In this document: piece after piece, positions 10,701-22,266 of the stretch | How positions within the stretch are numbered: position 1 is the stretch's first letter | Layout: each line of letters starts with the position of its first letter | Origin: Aaosphaeria pasadenensis | Taxonomy: Eukaryota > Ascomycota > Dothideomycetes > Pleosporales | NCBI GenBank assembly: GCA_022813625.1 | Contig: JAKLMB010000058.1 | Span: 1 to 64,000 of the forward strand | Reading direction: 5' to 3' | Length of the DNA stretch: 64,000 nucleotides | Notes under the pieces: generated by a model | What the model saw: only the letters and a program-made list of their open reading frames with translations | What the model was told of the DNA's origin: nothing | Databases searched by the model: none | Position numbers and translations under genes: made by a program

Positions 10701-13700
10701 TGCGCGCACCACCAATACTTGGTCTAGATGCCCATGGCTCGCTCTCAAGCTGTGGAAGAAGCTCAGCTACACCATCCACCAGGCCCTCCATGGCGTTTTG
10801 CGAGTGCTTTCTAGAACAGGTAATTCACAGCTGATATCGTAGTCAATATTTGGCAGGCCGTTGTCAGAACGTCAGCCTATAAGGGCAATGCGTCCTGATC
10901 GGTGTGAAATAGTAGTCCCTCATGTCGTCTGAAGACATTCACAGGGTCGTAGGGCTGCAAGGGTGCAGACTAAATGATGAGTGGCACAGGCAATGCTCAG
11001 TCAATGTCTACGTCCTGCGCATCTATCTCGTCGGTTCGATGATGATGAATTCAACTAAACGGCACGGTTGTCACAAAATCAGCAACACATGTCACATTCT
11101 GTTCCTTCGTCATCTCGTCCGTAATCTTTCGTACAATACGCGCCGTACGTTGACCAGACTGTCTCTCAGGTGACAAGCTTGATGCTTGATCAACACTTGA
11201 ACAGCATTACAATATCAAAACGTCCGACCGAGATGGCTCCGGCTCGGGAGGCGACTAGTTATCTCCAAGATTGTATCCGCACACCGCTTTTATCCAACGA
11301 TTGCGCAACGGCCTTCTTCCCACGATCATCCCAGCTTGGCAAAACGAACATGTTCGACCTTCATACATTGCGTCGATCGCGGGGTAATTTTTAAAGGCAT
11401 TAACACGCAACTAGTAAGCAACTGCCGAACTTGGATGTTACAAGGAGGTTCTGGATATTTTTGGGCTCCCTCAGCCACTATTATAATGGCGTGCCCACTA
11501 CTACACTACCAAACCAGCCACCGGGTTTTCCTATTGGCCTTGTTGACTACAGAGAAACTTCGACGTTGTAAATGCCCTGCTTCATGTCGATTTTGAGGCT
11601 CTCACCGACTTTGAATCGACGCGGTTAGAGAAGACGATGGCCTTCGGCCCTTTTCTCACCATTCGCCCAGTTGGGATCTACGTATAGCATTCTGCCCAAA
11701 CACTTACACTTTCCCATCCCCACATACTCCACTTTGGAAATACCTCACCTGTACTAATCAGTTACGCGCGCGCAATTCGCAATTCGAAATCCGCAAACGG
11801 CCTAACAAGAACAAAAACTTAGGAGAAAAAAGCAATACACTACCCAAAACCACGATCGTGATCGTCATTGTGCATTGGCGCGCCCGAACGTTCCTATCCT
11901 CGCCTGCCCCTCATTGATCGCCCTTCCTTGTATAGTGGAGCAAATTCACCTTGAAGCGAGGTGGATATATGTTTCAAGCAAACGATTGAGGCACAATCTT
12001 CCGATGCAGAAGGTGAAATCGCAGACAGACCGCCGAAAAGACAAGAAACAGAGGACTTGGTTGGCTCCTCTCCTCTCGTCTTTCTCCCCACTTTTCTACC
12101 CGCTGTCAAACGAAAACGCTTGACAGATGTCGGCCTCGCCTATCTTCACCTTTCCTCTCTTCCTGCCTTGGAAGTTCCCAATGCTGTCTGATCACGCTGT
12201 CTCGTCCACTTCTGCTTCGCACTTGAAGCCGCGGAGCTACACCGTCTCCTAACTGCAACATACGCCGAACCTTCGGCCATTAACCAAGTGGCATCCATAG
12301 CTGCATTCCCCAAATGAGGCGACCTAGGTCCGATCATCTGCATACGACTTCTTCCTTTCTCTACCTGCTACCCCTCTCCAGAGCAGAGACTCACTTCCCC
12401 GCAGCGGTGGACGGGTAAATTAGGAGCCGGACTCCGTTGTAGTCCAAGAGGCCTTTGATAGACACCTACATGGCTAGCTTCCCATCCACCGTCGGCCTGA
12501 ATTCCAACCCCTCCCCCGCTGCCTTTGCATTCCAAGAGCTTCGGACGACAGTGAGATGGTTGGTATTCGTCAGCTTTCTCTCTCGAATCATCTTCATCCC
12601 GCTCTGGGTATTGCAGGATCACGAAAAGGCGGTGGTGAAGCTACATCGGGTGCCGTGTTCGATCACTAGATTCACTTCAATCACATGTCCGCAGACTTGG
12701 TTGTATTGCTTGATAGACGACATCCCGTAACGGGGATGCTCCTAGATACAACATCAACCGTATTAGGAAATTCATCAAAGTTGAAAATTTTTTGCAAACA
12801 TCCATCCAAAATCTCCAAAGTGACACTCATGCCCATCGTCCATCTTCAAACCACGCAACAGCTCACACCCACCATCATGTCTCTCTCCCTCCAATCTCCA
12901 CCCTTCTTCCTTCCTCCCATCTTCTCTCTTTGCAGACACTCACTCTCAGATACACGACAAGCACATACACCAACTCACTACATCAGGAAAGTCATTACCA
13001 ACCTCACCACTTCATCACCGAACCCACCACCCCCTTTCGATCGTCATCACCCCCCAACCCAACCCAACTTCCTTCCCTCCTTCTCATCCACCGCAAAACA
13101 CCCAGCTGTCTTTCTCTCCTCGTCCGTCTGCCTTCTCGCTCCTCACGTATTGCCTTACTCTCCACCGTCCATTTCTTCTCCATCTTGCTTGCTTGCCTAT
13201 GACCAATGGTCTGGTGGTAGCTACGCCAGAACCAACATCCTTCTTACATACCGTGGGGAACTGGTCCTTCGTTTGCACGTGCGTAGATTGCGGCGAAGTG
13301 TTTCTCTTTGTTATGAAGTACGTACGTACGTACCTACCTACCTACCAGCCTGTGCATACCAGAAACAAACGTCTCATCACTCCCGGACACTCTTCTACAG
13401 TGATCGTAAGTTCGTTTTACGGATCGATATGATATCAGTGAAGGGCGTTGGGAAGCAGGGCGTGCTGTATACAATAAGGGGGTAGTTATGATATATTTAC
13501 CTAGGTAAGTATAGGGGTGATGAGCTTGTTGTACATACGAGTAAGTGGTATAACATGTTGGATGCGTGAGTGAGACGGGAAAGTGACGTTCAATGGGACG
13601 AGAAACTTCACATTTAGCACGATGGAAGATGATGGATTGTGTGGTGAGTTGATTCCGTTTCATTTCATTGATTTGTTTTTGGGGGTGGTTTATCTATATA

Positions 13701-14011
13701 CTGTTGGATTGCTTTCGTTTGCCGTTGATCCCCCGTTGCTCCATGCCATGCCAGAATAAAAAAAAGCCATGCAAACAAGCATGCGTGACCAAAGTGTTTC
13801 GTCAATCTCGGAAAGTCCATGTCGTCCCCTTTCGCTTCCGCCCATCGAAGTCATGTCATGTTTTCCCACGCTATAGAGTGCCTGCCAGTTTGTGCCGCTG
13901 AAAACGCCGAGAGGAGGTTTGAAAAAAAAAGAAGTTTGTCGTGCTATATTGTACATAAAGGGTAGGGGGGTATCCGTTTAGAAGACGCTTGTGGTTGTTT
14001 AACAATCTGAA
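7708..14011. other. 6.3-kb gene-free spacer with opposed purine/pyrimidine strand bias
   Basis: From about 8100 to 9200 the + strand is purine/GT-rich; from about 9280 to 9850 it becomes strongly pyrimidine-rich, including a CT run at 9331-9344. A second pyrimidine-rich block lies at 12780-13200. This is the look of back-to-back leaders or promoters, one serving the leftward gene at 7030-7707. For the rightward side I find no convincing coding exon between 9.3 and 14 kb. A GTAC/CTAC run lies at 13319-13348. The S/T/P-rich frames here follow from base composition. Confidence 0.55.
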
Positions 14012-15610
14012 TCACGAGTCGCTGTCGCTCAAGCTGTCGCGTCGTCCGACGGGTCGGATGCCACCGCGACGGTAGCCGTCCATGACATCGCGGCCACGCC
14101 TCTCACGCTTGGCGTGCACCTGGCTGACGCTGTCGCTCACGGCGACGCTGCCTGCGGTGCTGAGGCCCGGGATGTGGCATGGGTACGACATGTGGCCCTG
14201 GGCATCACCGTTGTTCTGGGTGAAGATGTCGGATGGGGGGGCCATGGGTGCCTCGGATGGGCGGGAGGTGCGGTGCTTGCGAGGAGAGGCGGAGTGGGAA
14301 GAGCGGTTCTGGGATTGCGATTGACGTTCACGGCGAGAGGAACGGGGTGGCTTGGAGAAAGCATTGGGATCGGCGTTGGGGCGATAGTCCGAGTAGTAGG
14401 ATGACTCGGGGGCGGCCTCAGAAGGTGCGGTGCGGTTGTCGGTGTAGGCGCTGCTGTAGACGGTATTGGTGTCGTCGCCAGTGGTGAAGGAGTACGCGGC
14501 AGAAGGAGGAGCACGGCGAGCTTGAGCTGGCTGCTGAATAGTAGCTTCAGCTGGAGGAGCCCTGGACCTGCGATGCTGGGAAGGAGGTGCTTCAATCTGG
14601 GGGTACTCAATACGGGGAGCCTCGGACTGGGGATACTCGGTAGGAGGAGCTTCGGATTGTGGATACTGGTACTCGGAGATAGGGGCTTCAGTTGGAGTGT
14701 ACTCGGTTTCAGTGCGCTTGTTCTTGGCCTTGTTCTTCTTTTCGGCCTTCTCCTTCTTTGCTTGTTCCTTTTCGGCTTCCTTTTGGGCTTTGGCTTCAGC
14801 AGCGGCGGTTCGGGCGGCGTTCTTTTCGATCAACTTGGCTTGCCTCATGCGTTCCTTTGCACGGCGTTCCTTTTCTTTGGCCTCCTTCTTCTTGTCGCGG
14901 GGATCCTTGGGCTTGACGAGGGGTTTGCTGGAGACGTTGGAGCCAAGCTCGGAGGGTTCAGTGGCAGAGTAATCAGTGTAGACACCATCGGCATTGCGGT
15001 TGAGACCACCGACACGAGCGGGCTTCTCTTCACGGTAGTCGCGGAGGTCCTCATCTCGGTAATCGTTGGTATGATCGCGGCGGCTCTTCTTCTTCCTCTT
15101 CTCGCCATCACCTCCACGAAGACCGAAGACGCGTGACTTGCCTTCTTCAACCTCGCGCATCTCGCCAAAGTCTGCACTGGTACCAGTCTCATCAGTATAT
15201 CCCACGCTGCTCTCAGCGCCATAGCTTCCACCGTGGACAACACTTCCACCACCAAGTCTTGTACTCTTAGTAGCGTTGGAGAGTGTTTTACCATCCGGTC
15301 CCTTGCGACGCATGACAGTAGATTTGTAGTCCTCCCAATCGCCTTGTCTCCACTTGAAGCCACCATTCTTCGCCCAGAAGAAGAACCAGATCGAGGTGAG
15401 AACCATGCCTATGCCGATCAGGGCAAATAGTGCTTGGATTCCTTTGTTGTTGAAATCGGTTGCCGGTTTGGAACCGGCACTGTAGATAGCCTTGCGGTCT
15501 TCATTTCGCTTGATGAGTTCGTGGACAGCTGGGGCAGTCACCGATTCGGCCACAGAGATGCCGAACGAGCGAGGCAGGAGGGCGAGAATGGAATCGGGAA
15601 GAGGTGCCAT
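14012..15610 (-). CDS. Conserved filamentous-ascomycete single-pass membrane protein with Lys-rich coiled region
   Basis: One exon, 532 residues, ending in an SDSDS tail. I took the ATG at 15610 (MAPLPDSILALLPRS) because the frame further upstream opens only with TTG. A transmembrane helix (GIQALFALIGIGMVLTSIWF, about residues 58-78) is followed by the conserved block WEDYKSTVMRRKGPDGKTL...TKSTRLGGGSVVHGGSYG. From memory this matches proteins in many filamentous ascomycetes that carry the loose label 'endosomal SPRY domain protein', although I see no SPRY domain here. Then come a charged region (GLRGGDGEKRKKKSRR), a Lys/Ala/Glu-rich segment likely to form a coiled coil (about 245-320), and short repeats of EYPQ(S/I)EAP. 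The topology is probably a short lumenal N-terminus with a long cytosolic tail. The function is unknown. Confidence 0.8.
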   Translation of the reverse strand: MAPLPDSILALLPRSFGISVAESVTAPAVHELIKRNEDRKAIYSAGSKPATDFNNKGIQALFALIGIGMVLTSIWFFFWAKNGGFKWRQGDWEDYKSTVMRRKGPDGKTLSNATKSTRLGGGSVVHGGSYGAESSVGYTDETGTSADFGEMREVEEGKSRVFGLRGGDGEKRKKKSRRDHTNDYRDEDLRDYREEKPARVGGLNRNADGVYTDYSATEPSELGSNVSSKPLVKPKDPRDKKKEAKEKERRAKERMRQAKLIEKNAARTAAAEAKAQKEAEKEQAKKEKAEKKNKAKNKRTETEYTPTEAPISEYQYPQSEAPPTEYPQSEAPRIEYPQIEAPPSQHRRSRAPPAEATIQQPAQARRAPPSAAYSFTTGDDTNTVYSSAYTDNRTAPSEAAPESSYYSDYRPNADPNAFSKPPRSSRRERQSQSQNRSSHSASPRKHRTSRPSEAPMAPPSDIFTQNNGDAQGHMSYPCHIPGLSTAGSVAVSDSVSQVHAKRERRGRDVMDGYRRGGIRPVGRRDSLSDSDS

Positions 15611-18600
15611 CTTGCCGTCTAAGTGAGGAATGTATGTATAGGTTTGTAAAGATATTCCCTCGTGGGAGAGCCGAAGCCCAGCGAAGAATGTAGATGTGGT
15701 ACAACCGGGTTTTCGGTAGTTGCTGCACGTTCCGTTGGCGTGAGGTCGAGTTTGCAAGCAATGTTCGAGCGAAGAGTAACAACGAGTGCAGCTAGAGAAT
15801 AGTCAGGTTTGTTCTGAAGGTTTGGAGAGTAGGGGAAATGTTTGGGAGGAGTAGGCTCCCACAGTACTTGTGTTCTTGTGGCTGGTAATACTGTGAAAAT
15901 GAGGAGGTTGACGGGATGGCTGGGAGAGGACGCTATGACGCACGTCGCTAAACAAACAACCACGCTGGCCCAGCAACCTCACCACTGAGTTTCATCATCA
16001 CTCATTGCACAGACATCAGCAAACCTGTCATGATCAAGAAATAAATTTTGATTCTTTATTGCTCCGTATATTTCAATTATACAGAGAACATACAGATTTA
16101 TTGGAAAATTAAATGCATCTTCTCGCCTCGGATTGAATCATTACCACAAATGCCCTAAGTAACTAGGTACGTACCTAGGTACGTACACTTCATGCATGAA
16201 CTATAATAGACGGTTACAAAGTGGGCTGAAGTGAAATTCGGTCGCATAAGTATTAATTGTTTTCTATGGCCTGTGAGATGGAATAAGTTGTTTGGTTCTT
16301 CTCGCGCACTGTCGTGTTCATCATCTGAAAAAGGTGCAAATGTTATCACAACCTCGACCACAAGGCTTCTAAGATCTTCAATTGACGTGCCGCGACCACT
16401 ATTCCCGCGCTTATATATCAATGCCCTTGGCCGGTCGTGGGTATAATATTACCAAGAACTCTGGCGGCCGCACGAATGTTATACTCACTTTCATGTCGAT
16501 ACATGTACAAGACTTTTGAATCGACTACGAAAGTAATACAGCGTACACTTCAACTGCTTTTCAAATAAGTTGTTCAGATACCATCATTCGACATATGTGA
16601 TATTTCTGGTTTTCTTTAGATACGCTCTAGGATAGTAAAGTGTTTCCTTCATCGATCGCCTCCTCCATCACCAACTACCGAGGTACTTGATCCCGCCTTA
16701 AAGAGCTACTCTGTAGACGGAAAGGAAGTAAAGGTTCGAGAACATTGATATGCAATATGCAGAGATTTTGACTATCATGTGTCTATATCATATTTCTCTT
16801 TTGTAGGTAATATGTCATTTTACGACCGCTGCTGTTGAAGACTAGGTTGACTGGCCGTGGGTCAGTATATGCTACGGTGTGGTATTGACGACCTGCATCT
16901 CTTGTTCAGCATACAAAAAGCCGATGGCATAGGCATAATTAAACCCGTGAGTCACTGAATTTTGCAAATATTGAGAGTGTCAAGCCGGCAACCTCTTAGC
17001 TGCGGCATAATCGATCTAGGCATGTCATGCGCGCGGCTATTGTGTAAAGAACCGTATCGTGCAAGACACGGAGGACCTGGATTCCATTTCTCACGGGTTA
17101 CTATCTTGAGTTTGATAGGTATCATAATGTTGAATCGGAGAATTAGAGAATCAGAGATTCGATGAATATTGAATAAACATGAAGTGATCTTTCTGTGTGC
17201 GAACTTTAGCATCAATATAGGCATCATAACAAAGGAGAGAAAATCTATATGACAAGCAGCAGGCTGATTTCTCGATAGGGCAAGCTTATTGTACGCGAAA
17301 TGGGATGTCATAGAAGCAGCACATAATACGATTCGAGTTTGGATCACATGTGGTACGAATGGTTGAAGTACCTTCCAGGACAGTAACTGTCTACTTTTGG
17401 GATCTTTGGGGATCTCGTCATCAATTTTTGGACGCTATAATCTTATGTATTACGTCAATTGTCACAGTGGTATGGTCAATCATTGAATGAATTCGAAAAT
17501 TCAATAGGTGTTTCGCTCAGTCACAGATGTTCTGACTCGGGGATGTCAAGCGCTTGGTGAGATGAATCGCGCCGTTGAAAGGACAGCGTCGCAAGGGTGT
17601 CTCGTCCTAATCTAACATCAACACGCCCCATAATACGCTGATGTAGTGACTTCTAGAGGAGTTTGGTTGAGTTGAGTAGTTGCTGATAGCTTTCGTTTGG
17701 ATATTTGAAAGTTTCGGTAGACTCGCAGCGGGCGGGCATGCAGCTACCTTAACCGCTAAAGGACCTGAAAACATTGACCATTCTATATATTTAAATTTTT
17801 AAAAAATATAAAGATAGACATATAATCAGAGTATTATGTTGTGGACGGGTCTAATTGTTTGATTGGTAGTTGCCAAACATATTTTTTGACTTCCATTGTT
17901 TTAATCTCAATCATGAGTAAGGAATCTGTGAGGTTGTCACCAGGCCGATGCACATCCCAACAGCCATCAAATTAAAGCCGATGACAGCATAATTAAAAGA
18001 TGTAAGAAATTATATGGGATGAAGAGAGGCATAACTCCGAGCTATAAAGCTCAAGAAACTTTCATTGCCTATACTTCATTCTAAGATCATTAGTATGGCG
18101 ACTATAACGACGAACAGTACATTGAACCTTCAGAGGGTGATTAATCGTTTGCAACTTAAAAGACCTAGGATAGGTGATAATGGTCGTTTCTACTTCATGA
18201 ACCAGACGTTGACTTCCTTTTCTCGAAGATGAAAATTGATTTTATTGAAATTTCGTGCATGCTAGATTGTATTGAAGCATACTTTCTTTCTGTACATGTG
18301 GTAGATATATTCGCCATACGATGGGCTAAGGACAGAACACATATCTGGCTTGATGAATGAACACCTCCATGATGAAATATGTGATTATTCTAAATGAATG
18401 TCATTAGCTCCTCGACATACGTAACTATAACATTCTGATACTATACATGGGGTGCGTTGTATGCCAGTCGATGGATGATCATGATTGGCTAGTCTAGATC
18501 CTACACAGCCACTAACGGAACGTTTCTGACGGAAACATGCTGACGTCCGTCCTACTACTCTCACAGTCCACACATCAACTTGACAGTCAACTGTACGAAG

Positions 18601-19151
18601 TACAATAATCGCGAGCTTATTCATTGTTACACAGACTGTCAGCGTATTTCGGTTCTGGAAGATGTCGCTACCGCGTTCGACAGAGCTGCCTGGTCGGAAG
18701 AAAGCCTGGAAACCAAAGACGAAGACGGGGTGTACAACGTGCAGGTATGTCAAATGTGTCTTGTTTCTTGATCACATATGATTGATTTTCTCGTAAATTT
18801 TTACTATGTTTTATTTTTTGCATTGTCAGAAGAGGTCAAGAGCGTGGATGATCACTACTATTGAATTCCATGTCAGTGTCTTCTGGAATGTAAACACAAA
18901 TCACTCGTCTCGCATCCTCCAGCACTTGCTATCATCATGTCACTACATTATCTTTTGCTTTCAAAGCCCCATTGAGCACCAATTGACTGTTATATCGCAG
19001 AAGCCGGAGAATCAAATGCGACGAGGAGAAGCCGCACTGTAAAAGATGCACATCTACAGGAAGAAGGTGCGATGGGTATGGTGCCTTAACCTTAACCGCA
19101 CAAACGCAACAAATCATAATATCGCCTACAAACACCTCTCTCGCATCTGCT
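15611..19151. other. AT-richer gene-free region
   Basis: The first 400 bp are the promoter of the leftward membrane-protein gene. From about 16.0 to 19.1 kb the sequence is visibly AT-richer than its surroundings (for example around 17790-17830), no reading frame exceeds about 130 codons, and nothing resembles a known protein. I see no intact transposase, reverse transcriptase or terminal repeats. A perfect 20-bp palindrome lies at 16167-16186. The right end is the promoter of the gene at 19152. Confidence 0.6.
16167..16186. repeat. Perfect 20-bp palindrome (GTAC GTAC CTAG GTAC GTAC)
   Basis: The 20 bases equal their own reverse complement: two GTAC tetramers, a central CTAG and two more GTAC tetramers. 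It lies about 560 bp upstream of the start of the leftward membrane-protein gene, at the left border of the AT-rich region. Confidence 0.9.
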
Positions 19152-20618
19152 ATGAACGGACTTCAACTTAGTTCTGCTCAGGAGCAAGAGGCATTCCACT
19201 TCTATCAATATCGCAGTGTCGGTGAGATATCCGGATTATACGACAAGCAATTCTGGGAAGTGGATGTACTTCAGGCAGCTCATGCTTCTGCTGCTGTTCG
19301 ACACGCCGTCATCTCATTGGCATCTCTACATCGCAAGTTCATCACAGGACGAATGCCCGTCGTGCCAGATGATACCTCCGACAGATATCTCCGTTTCGCA
19401 TGGCAGCAATCGAATTCTGCCATACGAGAGCTCCTTCAATCGCCGACTCAAACGACGATAGCCGACAAGATACACCTGATGACCTGTTGCTTACTATTTC
19501 ACTGCATCGCATGCATCCAAGGCCACCAAAGCACAGCATTTGACCATCTTCGAAGTGGCTTGAAATTTATGAAGGAAGTTGACGAGGAGATCGCCGCTGG
19601 ATGCCCGGTTTCACAACAAAATCTAGTGGCGTTCCGGTCATTAAGATATATATTTGTGGATATGGATACCCAGGCGAGAACTATATTGAATGAGAAAGGA
19701 CAACTCGAGTGGGAACCGTTCCCTAAGCGCGACCTGGCTGTGTCCCCGGAACCCTTCAAAGACTTTCAAGATGCTCGATTCTACTTCGAGGCAACATATG
19801 CCAAATTGCAATGCGTTTCTATAGAAGTAGCCCAAACCCCGCTCCAGGGGGCGGAACAGGTTGAAAAGATATTGCAGACACTCAGCGACACCCGAACTCA
19901 ATATGAAAGAGGCACCGTATTACTGAACGAGTTTCTTCAGAAGGTACCGAGGGTAACTAGACAAGACGAAGAGGCTGTCATTAGCATTCTACTTCTTCAC
20001 AAGTATTATGGCATTATCATAGGGACTCGTCCTCGATTATATGGCAATCAGGTTGTAGCAGATATTGACGTGGAAGAGGAAGCGCCGGAGCTTGAGGAAC
20101 TGCTCGATCTTGCAAGCCAACTCATACATGCACCGTCTACTCATACGCTTGCTCCCGAATCGCTTCCAGAAGATTACTATCCATCAACGCAAGCTCATGA
20201 GCGATCGCAATCAGCGAAGCCTGCTCTTACCAACCCTGTCTTTTCATCGGGAACAAGAGTCCTCTGTGCCTTGTGGATGATTTCTTGTCGTGCAGGAGAC
20301 ATGGAGCTCCGCCGCAAGGCTATAGCGATGATGTTAGACTGCCCACGACGAGAAGGTGTCTGGGACAGCGTGATAGCTGGACGGATTGCGTGGGAGACTA
20401 TGAGGTTCGAGGAAACGGCGACCAATGGGAATTACCAGGAGATTTTGGACCGGACCCCCTCTCCGCATGGAGCAGAAACACCACCAATTGAGAAGACGAA
20501 CCGCATCAGTGTCATAAATATTGAGTATCTAGGAGCCAGAGTGGCACGAGTTGAATTTCGCAGCAACAAACATTGCGAACAGGGTGAAAAAGGCGTGTTT
20601 AGGTATATGTCATGGTAG
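19152..20618 (+). CDS. Fungal transcription-factor-like protein without a Zn2Cys6 cluster
   Basis: One exon of 488 residues, ATG to TAG. The opening (EAFHFYQYRSVGEISGLYDKQFW), the helix VRHAVISLASLHRKF, then YLRFAWQQSNSAIREL and LLFHCIACIQGHQSTAFDHLRSGLKFM, are typical of the regulatory C-terminal domain of fungal Zn2Cys6 transcription factors. In those proteins this part normally follows an N-terminal zinc cluster, a linker and a coiled coil. Here the protein starts directly at the regulatory domain, and I find no CX2CX6C half-cluster in any frame in the 600 bp upstream. It could be a cluster-less regulator, a truncated factor, or a gene with a distant first exon. The end (VARVEFRSNKHCEQ...) fits the usual family C-terminus, so the 3' end looks complete. 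No target genes can be inferred. Confidence 0.75.
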   Translation: MNGLQLSSAQEQEAFHFYQYRSVGEISGLYDKQFWEVDVLQAAHASAAVRHAVISLASLHRKFITGRMPVVPDDTSDRYLRFAWQQSNSAIRELLQSPTQTTIADKIHLMTCCLLFHCIACIQGHQSTAFDHLRSGLKFMKEVDEEIAAGCPVSQQNLVAFRSLRYIFVDMDTQARTILNEKGQLEWEPFPKRDLAVSPEPFKDFQDARFYFEATYAKLQCVSIEVAQTPLQGAEQVEKILQTLSDTRTQYERGTVLLNEFLQKVPRVTRQDEEAVISILLLHKYYGIIIGTRPRLYGNQVVADIDVEEEAPELEELLDLASQLIHAPSTHTLAPESLPEDYYPSTQAHERSQSAKPALTNPVFSSGTRVLCALWMISCRAGDMELRRKAIAMMLDCPRREGVWDSVIAGRIAWETMRFEETATNGNYQEILDRTPSPHGAETPPIEKTNRISVINIEYLGARVARVEFRSNKHCEQGEKGVFRYMSW

Positions 20619-22266
20619 ACTTATCTCTATTCCGGACGCCTGCAGGTTTGTTGAAGATACGGTTCGAAGCAGATCCCAACCATGGTATTTGTTCTTATCC
20701 GCACCACTGGATACATCTACTTTTTTGGACTTCCACCATGGCACACCACAAAGAATTGAGTCTACAAGTATTTACTGGGATGGAGACCGAGCCACGCCGA
20801 TTGAGTTCGTGGAGTGGGTGGTTGTGGATGACGCGTTCTACTGTCACAAACGTTCGGCTGCGAGTTGCACGACGCGACAACGCAGCCAAGCAAGGTTCAC
20901 GCTCACGCATGTCAGCAGTGCAGCAATCATCAATCAATGGGAGGACGATTCCGGCCAACCCGATCTGGAGCCAGACCTCGGGATGCATGAAGCCCCCGAA
21001 GCATGTCAACAAACACAGTATTAGCACGTGATTCAGCGGCGCCCCGGTTCGAAAGTGGCTTGCTGATCCTTGCTCCCCAGCCTCCGAATTTCCGCAGGAC
21101 AGCTGAAAGTCAATTGAGGAGGCTGGGCGTCGCGCGATGGCCAACATGGATGATGCCCTCAGCTCTGTGAAAGAGGAAAATGCCTCTGCATGATAAACAG
21201 AAGGCTACCAATGGTAGAGCTCCACGCAAGATGGCCGGGTCCACACTGGTGTAGCAACGAGCTATTGTACTGCATGCGCATCGAGAGATCATAGCGGCGG
21301 CGATGGTGGTCCGGTGGAATTAATTGAATCGGTTGGCTGGGATGGACGGTGCATTGTTAGGTGGGTGGCCGGTCCAGTAGTCCAGTCCAGTCGAGCGATT
21401 TGCATCGATTATTTACCTGTCGATCCAGTCTCCTGGCCTAGGAGAGGTGGCCGAGCGGCTATCATGAGAAGCCTCGGTCGAAATGGATATGATGGGCTGG
21501 GCTGAGGATGGAAATAGGTGCTGGGAAGAGTCTAGAGAGGGAGGGAGGCGTGGTACCTGGGGATGAATAGGGAAGAGATGGAAGCTACAGGGGGAAGCTT
21601 TGGAGCTATGGAGCTATGGCGCGCGCTATGGGGTGGAGCCATTACGGGTTGTTTACAGCGAGAATAACAACAATAACAAGACAACACAACAACAAGATGC
21701 ACAGGTAGAGACGTGAGGAGAGGCTCCTGTTGGAAAAGAGGAAAGGAGGTGTGATGATTGATGGCTAGATGAATCCGGTCGGGGGGGAAACCATTGGTGC
21801 ATGGATTGGCGATGGATGGGATGGAAGTGAACGGACGCGGTTGGGAAATTGAATGGAAAAAGGGGGCCGACCCGATTGGGACTGGCGTTGTTGTTCTGTT
21901 GTTTGGATTTGCGGACTAGCGTGTGTCAGCTCCCCCCAGTCGAACCAAGAGGAAGCCAATTCAACCAACCTCCTCATTACCAGCCTCTCTCTTCCGCTCA
22001 TCGCCTGGCGACACCTCATCACTCCTCCTCCACTCACCCCGCTTCTGCACATCCAATCTGCATCTCCAAACCTGGCGCTTTTAAGAGGCATCTTTTCTAC
22101 CAACTCACTTTGAGGTCAGAAAAGCTCCTTACGAATTCGCGATTCGTAAGGGCATTGACTTCTAGACACCCTGGACTTTGAAGCACGCGTAAGTGTTACT
22201 ATTCACCATCATCATCACCGTCTATCTCACCGCCGCGATGCTCGAGCTTGGATCTGTGTCTATCCA
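20619..22266. other. Spacer and promoter/5' leader of HEX1
   Basis: No supported gene. From about 21900 to 22110 the + strand is pyrimidine-rich, as expected for the core promoter and 5' UTR of a strongly expressed rightward gene, here HEX1. A good GTAAGT donor at 22189 has no ATG shortly before it and could start a 5'-UTR intron that ends at the acceptors at 22393 or 22422. A tRNA-like box A at 21443-21456 has no matching box B. Confidence 0.55.

Noticed and set aside
12685..13485. 266-codon frame rich in Ser, Thr and Pro
   Set aside because: Composition follows the pyrimidine-rich DNA; an overlapping frame is equally open and no domain is seen.
21440..21485. tRNA-like segment GAGAGGTGGCCGAGCGGCTA
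   Set aside because: Resembles box A of a serine/leucine tRNA, but no box B or acceptor pairing follows.
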